A stretch of 24,840 nt of DNA, from positions 1 through 24,840 of the forward strand of contig JAZSED010000020.1 of assembly GCA_045531495.1 (NCBI GenBank), given 5' to 3'. The DNA comes from URNF01 sp045531495 (GTDB taxonomy: Bacteria > Bacillota > Clostridia > Oscillospirales > Acutalibacteraceae). Of this stretch, positions 21,641 through 24,840 are shown one piece after another. The notes beneath the pieces are model-generated. The model saw nothing but the letters and a program-made list of their open reading frames with translations. It did no database searches and was not told where the DNA came from. The translations under genes and the position numbers were made by a program. Every line of letters starts with the position of its first letter. Positions within the stretch are counted from its first letter, which is position 1.

Positions 21641-21840
21641 GGTCTTTTTTATGACCGGATTTGAACGGAGTATCGCTTCGCGCTACTCCGTCGAGATTTT
21701 TCTTGCGCGCCTTTGTCGTGGCGCGCATTTGCTTCGCAAAACCGAAAAACTCGCTCCAACCTTAAAATTTACATAACATCCACTCGCAAAACCCTGTTTG
21801 CCGCTTGCGCGGCTAACGGGTCCTGCGTCGATGAGTGGGT
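21641..21840. repeat. Gene-poor block of nested hairpins, function unknown
   Basis: This interval has unusually dense inverted repeats: GGTC/GACC (21641-21656), CGGAGTA/TACTCCG (21666-21690), GCGCGCC/GGCGCGC (21705-21726), TTTGC/GCAAA (21728-21740), and a nested set CCACTC / ACCC / GCCGC with GCGGC / GGGT / GAGTGG (21780-21838). I see no convincing gene; a 72-codon leftward frame (21683-21901) crosses most of it and enters the ROK-like gene. It could be an interspersed repeat, a structured RNA or mobile-element debris. Confidence 0.4.
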
Positions 21841-21869
21841 ATAAACAGGAGGCACCCTTTGTTTTTGTT

Positions 21870-23243
21870 TTATATAATTTCCGGCAGACTGGCAGCGGCA
21901 ACCGACTGGCCCACTCTTCTGCTCTTTTCGTCAGGAATATGAAGCTTACACTTCTTTGCTAATAGGGGAAATTCCTCATTAATAACCTTTTGGGCTTTGT
22001 CAAGAATAATTTCTCCGCCCTTGCCCGAAGTTACACGACCCATAATCAACACGTGCTTAATATCATAAAAAATGCTGTAATAAGCAATCGCATATCCAAA
22101 ATACACACCAATAGTGTCATAAATTTTAACAGCTCTTGGGTCATTTTCCTCTATAAGCGCCTGAACAACCTTAAGTTTTTCAGCAGGAGAAAGGTTCTCA
22201 TCAAGGTCAATACCAGCAGCAGGTGCCAACTTAATAACGGCATCCTGTGAAAAATATTTTACACCGCAACCATAGTCGCCCGACCATTCATCCACCATTG
22301 CATCCTTGCAATAATCAACCGGTGCAAAAGCAAACTCATTAAGCCAACCGGTAATGTTGCCTGCAGGGTCAACGTAGCCTGCCGCTTCACTTGTACCCAT
22401 AGCAATACCCAAAACAGCATTGTCGTTAAGGTTCATCGCACCGGCTAATGCGGTAACGTCACCGTCATTGGCGACCTCAAGCGGAACATCGCCGAATTCC
22501 TTTGCGATATCAATATACATGGTCTTAACTCTTTTTTCAAACTCGTCTTTCGGCACTTTGATGAAAAGCGAAGCAACCATTATTTTATTGTTAATATATA
22601 CACCGGCAGATGAAACACCGATTGCATCAACACGCGGCATATGTTCAGCGGCCGACTTCATAGCCGACAAAATTCCGTCATACTGATACTGTGGGTCGGC
22701 ATTTAACTTCGGGAACCAAACAACCTCTTCAGAATAAACACTCTCTCCGTTAATAACAGCACTGACTTTGCGGTCAGAACCACCCGCGTCGAAACCTATA
22801 CGGCAGCCATCAAGGTGACGACCAACCGGTGCAGCACTCTCGTTGTCGGTCGGTGCGTCCTCAATCGGTCGCCACTCAACCTCAAACGTGCGTTCATATA
22901 CGCCTGCCATAAAGTTATTATCAAAAGCACGAGTACCGTCTTTTGCATAAGCCTTTTTAATGCCCTCAAAAATAACCTTTGAGCCGGCAATTATAATCTT
23001 ATATCCACCCCTGAACCACAAAAGCGACTTAACAATACGCTCAACCATACGGATATTTTCATCATCCTTTACACCGTCAGGGAAAACGGTAGTGGTAAAG
23101 GTAGACATATAACCTTTATTACGTTCAATTCCGATAACCAACTTTTGACCGCCATTTCTTTCGGCATCGGCAACAAAATCACGGTATACTACCGACATAG
23201 GTTGAAACTGCGGGTCTAATTCTGCAACAAATTTAAGCTTCAT
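21870..23243 (-). CDS. ROK-like sugar kinase with an extra N-terminal domain
   Basis: The 457-residue product has a C-terminal actin-like ATPase core of ROK type. The phosphate-1 motif is DAGGSDRK (152-159), SSAGVY (211-216) resembles the ROK glycine turn, ANDGDVTALAG (258-268) carries the expected catalytic Asp, and GIAMGTSEAAGYV (279-291) is the phosphate-2/adenosine motif. The usual ROK zinc motif CxCGxxGCxE is not seen; only a DYGCG remnant is. About 145 residues precede the core and match no family that I recognise. It starts inside the 3' end of nagA (11-bp overlap; GGAGGAG is within nagA), so it is coupled to it. An N-acetylglucosamine, N-acetylmannosamine or related amino-sugar kinase is the likeliest role, but a sensor or regulator is possible. 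Confidence 0.72.
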   Translation of the reverse strand: MKLKFVAELDPQFQPMSVVYRDFVADAERNGGQKLVIGIERNKGYMSTFTTTVFPDGVKDDENIRMVERIVKSLLWFRGGYKIIIAGSKVIFEGIKKAYAKDGTRAFDNNFMAGVYERTFEVEWRPIEDAPTDNESAAPVGRHLDGCRIGFDAGGSDRKVSAVINGESVYSEEVVWFPKLNADPQYQYDGILSAMKSAAEHMPRVDAIGVSSAGVYINNKIMVASLFIKVPKDEFEKRVKTMYIDIAKEFGDVPLEVANDGDVTALAGAMNLNDNAVLGIAMGTSEAAGYVDPAGNITGWLNEFAFAPVDYCKDAMVDEWSGDYGCGVKYFSQDAVIKLAPAAGIDLDENLSPAEKLKVVQALIEENDPRAVKIYDTIGVYFGYAIAYYSIFYDIKHVLIMGRVTSGKGGEIILDKAQKVINEEFPLLAKKCKLHIPDEKSRRVGQSVAAASLPEII

Positions 23244-24366
23244 ATTTAATTTCTCCTCCGATAATGGTCTTAACTATATTAAAATCACCGTCTGTGATGA
23301 TAATATCCGCGTCTTTTCCTACCTCAAGTGAGCCCTTGCAGTCACTTACGCCGATAGCCCTTGCAGGATTAAGGCTTGCCGCAGCAACAACTTTCCACAA
23401 AGGCAAACTCGTATTATCTCTGAAATTCTTAACGGCATCATTAAGCTTCAAAACACTGCCAGCAATAGTGCCGTCCTCCAAAAGACACTGTACACCCTTG
23501 ACGAAAATCGATTGACCGCCTAAAGTATACTCTCCGTCAGGCATACCGCCGGCACGGGTACAATCGGTAATAAGCACAAGATTATCACCCTTAACGCGTG
23601 CAAGCAGTTCAAAAACGCCTTTATGCACATGGAATGCATCGGCAATAAGCTCGGTTGTGACATTTTCCTGCAAAGCAGCACCCACAACGCCGGGATTGCG
23701 GTGATGTAACGGAGTTTGAGCATTAAAAAGGTGGGTTATGTGTGTAGCACCGGCCCTGATGCCGTCTAAAGTTTCCTCAAATGTGGCGTCGGTATGACCT
23801 ACCGACACAATAACACCGCTGCTTTCAGTAATTTCTCGAATAGAGTCACATCCGCCCTCCATTTCGGGTGCCATTGTAGCAAGGCAAATGATATCTGAAT
23901 TATCTATAACAAACTTGGCGTCGGGTTTTTTAATGTGAGCTTCAGCTTGAGCACCCTTCTTTTTAGGGTTAATAAACGGGCCCTCAAGATTAACGCCCAA
24001 AATCTCAGCACCCTCCCAAGACTTGCTCTTTTCTTTTAATGAACGGACTACATTCAAAGCCTTGTTAATTTCGTCCATAGAAACAGTCATAGTTGTTGGA
24101 CAAAAGGACGTAACACCATTTTTCATAACGCCGTTAGCCATTTTAAAGATACCGTCGGCACTGCCGTCAGAGGTGTCCTCCCCTAAATAGCCGTGAATAT
24201 GAATATCCACAAGACCGGGAGCAACATACCCGCCATTAGCATCAATCACTTGGGCACCCTCGGGAACTTTATCGGTGAAACCGCATATTTTATCATCAAA
24301 TGCTAATATAAAATTTTCCAAAATGCCGTCGGGTAAAATACACTTTCCGTTTTTAATATATTTCAT
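23233..24366 (-). CDS. nagA: N-acetylglucosamine-6-phosphate deacetylase
   Basis: NagA removes the acetyl group from GlcNAc-6-phosphate, giving glucosamine 6-phosphate, the committed step of amino-sugar catabolism and cell-wall recycling. The 377-residue product is an amidohydrolase of usual size: HIHG metal motif at 56-59, metal-binding Glu128 in LEGPF, His191 in VGHTDA, His212 in HLFNAQ with substrate-binding LHHR, and catalytic Asp268 in ITDCTRAGG, where many homologs have TDAM. I chose the ATG at 24366, which has GGAGG 7 bases upstream; an in-frame start 84 bases earlier would lie upstream of the promoter. It is first in a two-gene operon with the ROK-like gene. No nagB is visible. Confidence 0.95.
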   Translation of the reverse strand: MKYIKNGKCILPDGILENFILAFDDKICGFTDKVPEGAQVIDANGGYVAPGLVDIHIHGYLGEDTSDGSADGIFKMANGVMKNGVTSFCPTTMTVSMDEINKALNVVRSLKEKSKSWEGAEILGVNLEGPFINPKKKGAQAEAHIKKPDAKFVIDNSDIICLATMAPEMEGGCDSIREITESSGVIVSVGHTDATFEETLDGIRAGATHITHLFNAQTPLHHRNPGVVGAALQENVTTELIADAFHVHKGVFELLARVKGDNLVLITDCTRAGGMPDGEYTLGGQSIFVKGVQCLLEDGTIAGSVLKLNDAVKNFRDNTSLPLWKVVAAASLNPARAIGVSDCKGSLEVGKDADIIITDGDFNIVKTIIGGEIKYEA

Positions 24367-24407
24367 ATGGTAGCCTCCTTGTAACGCCTTGTTAGGTTTA
24401 CATATAA

Positions 24408-24424
24408 CGCAACTTCCGGTTGCG
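24408..24424. promoter_or_regulatory. Candidate operator at the nagA start site
   Basis: CGCAAC (24408-24413) and GTTGCG (24419-24424) form a 6-5-6 inverted repeat just downstream of the nagA -10 box, covering the predicted start near 24423. This is a typical repressor position for an inducible sugar operon. No regulator gene is in the window. Confidence 0.5.
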
Positions 24425-24429
24425 ATTTT

Positions 24430-24458
24430 ATTATAGCACTTCTCCCTCAATCATTCAA
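24430..24458 (-). promoter_or_regulatory. Sigma-A type promoter of nagA
   Basis: On the minus strand TTGAAT (24453-24458) and TATAAT (24430-24435) are exactly 17 bp apart. Confidence 0.8.
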
Positions 24459-24553
24459 TAGTAAATCTTAAAAAAATACTGCTCGCAAGTACAAAAAAAT
24501 CACGATAATCATAATATCAAAGACATTCCATAAGTTATGGACTGCCCCAATTT

Positions 24554-24758
24554 GTGCAGACAGTACAAAAAGGCCTTATCGAAGTGCATCACGCGGAACA
24601 TATTGACGGGGTGAAAACACAAAAGCTTGTGATTCACTACAACTTTGCAGGAGTAATTAATGTTCCCGAAGACCGAAGACGCGCCGATAGATATTCCCGA
24701 AGTTTATGTGCAAGCCCGAAAGGGTGTCAGCGTAAATTATCAACCAGCAACAGAATAA
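24554..24758 (+). pseudogene. Frameshifted 3' remnant of a large serine recombinase
   Basis: A readable fragment LIEVHHAEHIDGVKTQK then LVIHYNFAGVINVP resembles the C-terminal region of large serine recombinases (Tn4451/TndX type, DUF4368-like), where an IEKIEVHEAE..IDG..QKVDIYYNFIG-like pattern is usual. From about 24665 the relationship continues in another frame as PIDIPEVYVQARKG followed by VSVNYQPATE and a stop at 24758, the typical recombinase tail. One frameshift near 24660-24675 is therefore implied, and the N-terminal catalytic domain is missing. This marks a former integrated element. The family resemblance is from memory of the motif. Confidence 0.6.
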
Positions 24759-24785
24759 ACTAATTACAAAAAACGGGCATAAAAA

Positions 24786-24840
24786 ATGAGTGTTCTTAAA
24801 GGACTATTAAAATCCTATAAGAATAAGAACACTCAGATTG
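24786..24840 (+). CDS. Possible start of an ORF cut by the window end
   Basis: An ATG at 24786 opens 18 codons that look coding (MSVLKGLLKSYKNKNTQI) and run to the window edge. There is only a weak purine-rich stretch upstream. The same bases form a long hairpin (24787-24835), so a chance frame across a repeat end is equally possible. No identity can be given. Confidence 0.25.
   Translation, partial: MSVLKGLLKSYKNKNTQI
24787..24835. repeat. Long inverted repeat at the right edge
   Basis: TGAGTGTTCTTA (24787-24798) pairs perfectly with TAAGAACACTCA (24824-24835), with an inner AGGA/TCCT pair (24800-24803 and 24813-24816). There is no T run right behind it. It could be an element end, an attenuator or a palindromic repeat; it lies 29 bp behind the recombinase remnant. 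Confidence 0.5.

Noticed and set aside
21645..21690. A tRNA-like piece (minus-strand CGTTCAAATCCGG resembling a T-arm)
   Set aside because: The T-stem does not pair beyond one or two bases and no acceptor, D or anticodon arms can be drawn, so it is not a tRNA.
21683..21901. 72-codon leftward frame in the hairpin block
   Set aside because: It overlaps the ROK-like gene in another frame and has no clear ribosome binding site; I mention it only as part of the repeat finding.

Overview
The window looks like a chromosomal segment of a Gram-positive, probably spore-forming Clostridia member (Bacillota; an Oscillospirales-like gut organism is my best guess). The reasons are near-perfect GGAGG ribosome binding sites, sigma-A type TTGACA/TATAAT promoters with 17-bp spacers, the YaaL-BofA sporulation-linked pair, the clostridial der / DUF512 radical-SAM and rsmD-coaD neighbourhoods, and intergenic repeats at the left edge of a kind I associate with gut Clostridia. 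Species-level assignment is not possible from this sequence alone. The content is mostly core housekeeping, with two small accessory spots at the right.

Layout. 1-172: end of an interspersed palindromic repeat. 173-3283: a sugar-nucleotide cluster, galE leftward and, divergent from it, a sugar-1-phosphate nucleotidyltransferase and galM rightward. 3280-4907: a rightward operon rsmD-coaD-coiled-coil protein, with its own promoter overlapping the galM stop and a strong terminator. From 4911 to 20809 everything reads leftward: DUF512 radical SAM-der-plsY; yceD(DUF177)-rpmF; pgi followed by a small P-loop protein and a CofE-like ligase; glycosyltransferase-pgeF, then a D,D-carboxypeptidase; yaaL-bofA; secG; and a type IIA topoisomerase pair (B then A).

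20810-21600: an accessory spot. A small zinc-ribbon membrane protein gene diverges from a 52-residue ribbon-helix-helix regulator gene that starts with TTG. The 96 bp between them hold six consecutive in-phase 10-bp repeats covering the promoters. 21600-21869: a gene-poor stretch packed with hairpins. 21870-24458: a leftward amino-sugar operon, nagA and a translationally coupled ROK-like kinase with an unfamiliar N-terminal domain, behind a promoter whose start site is covered by an inverted repeat. 24554-24758: a frameshifted 3' remnant of a large serine recombinase, so a mobile element once sat here.

The genes link carbon entry (NagA/ROK, GalE/GalM, Pgi) with envelope construction (PlsY, GT4, carboxypeptidase, PgeF) and information processing (RsmD, Der, YceD, L32, topoisomerase). 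The most interesting unexplained signals are regulatory: (1) the six-decamer array at the ribbon-helix-helix / zinc-ribbon pair, and (2) a GTTGCA-N6-TGCAAC-type site placed exactly 9 bp upstream of the -35 boxes of both galE and pgi, which suggests one activator controls both. I see no CRISPR array, rRNA or convincing tRNA.
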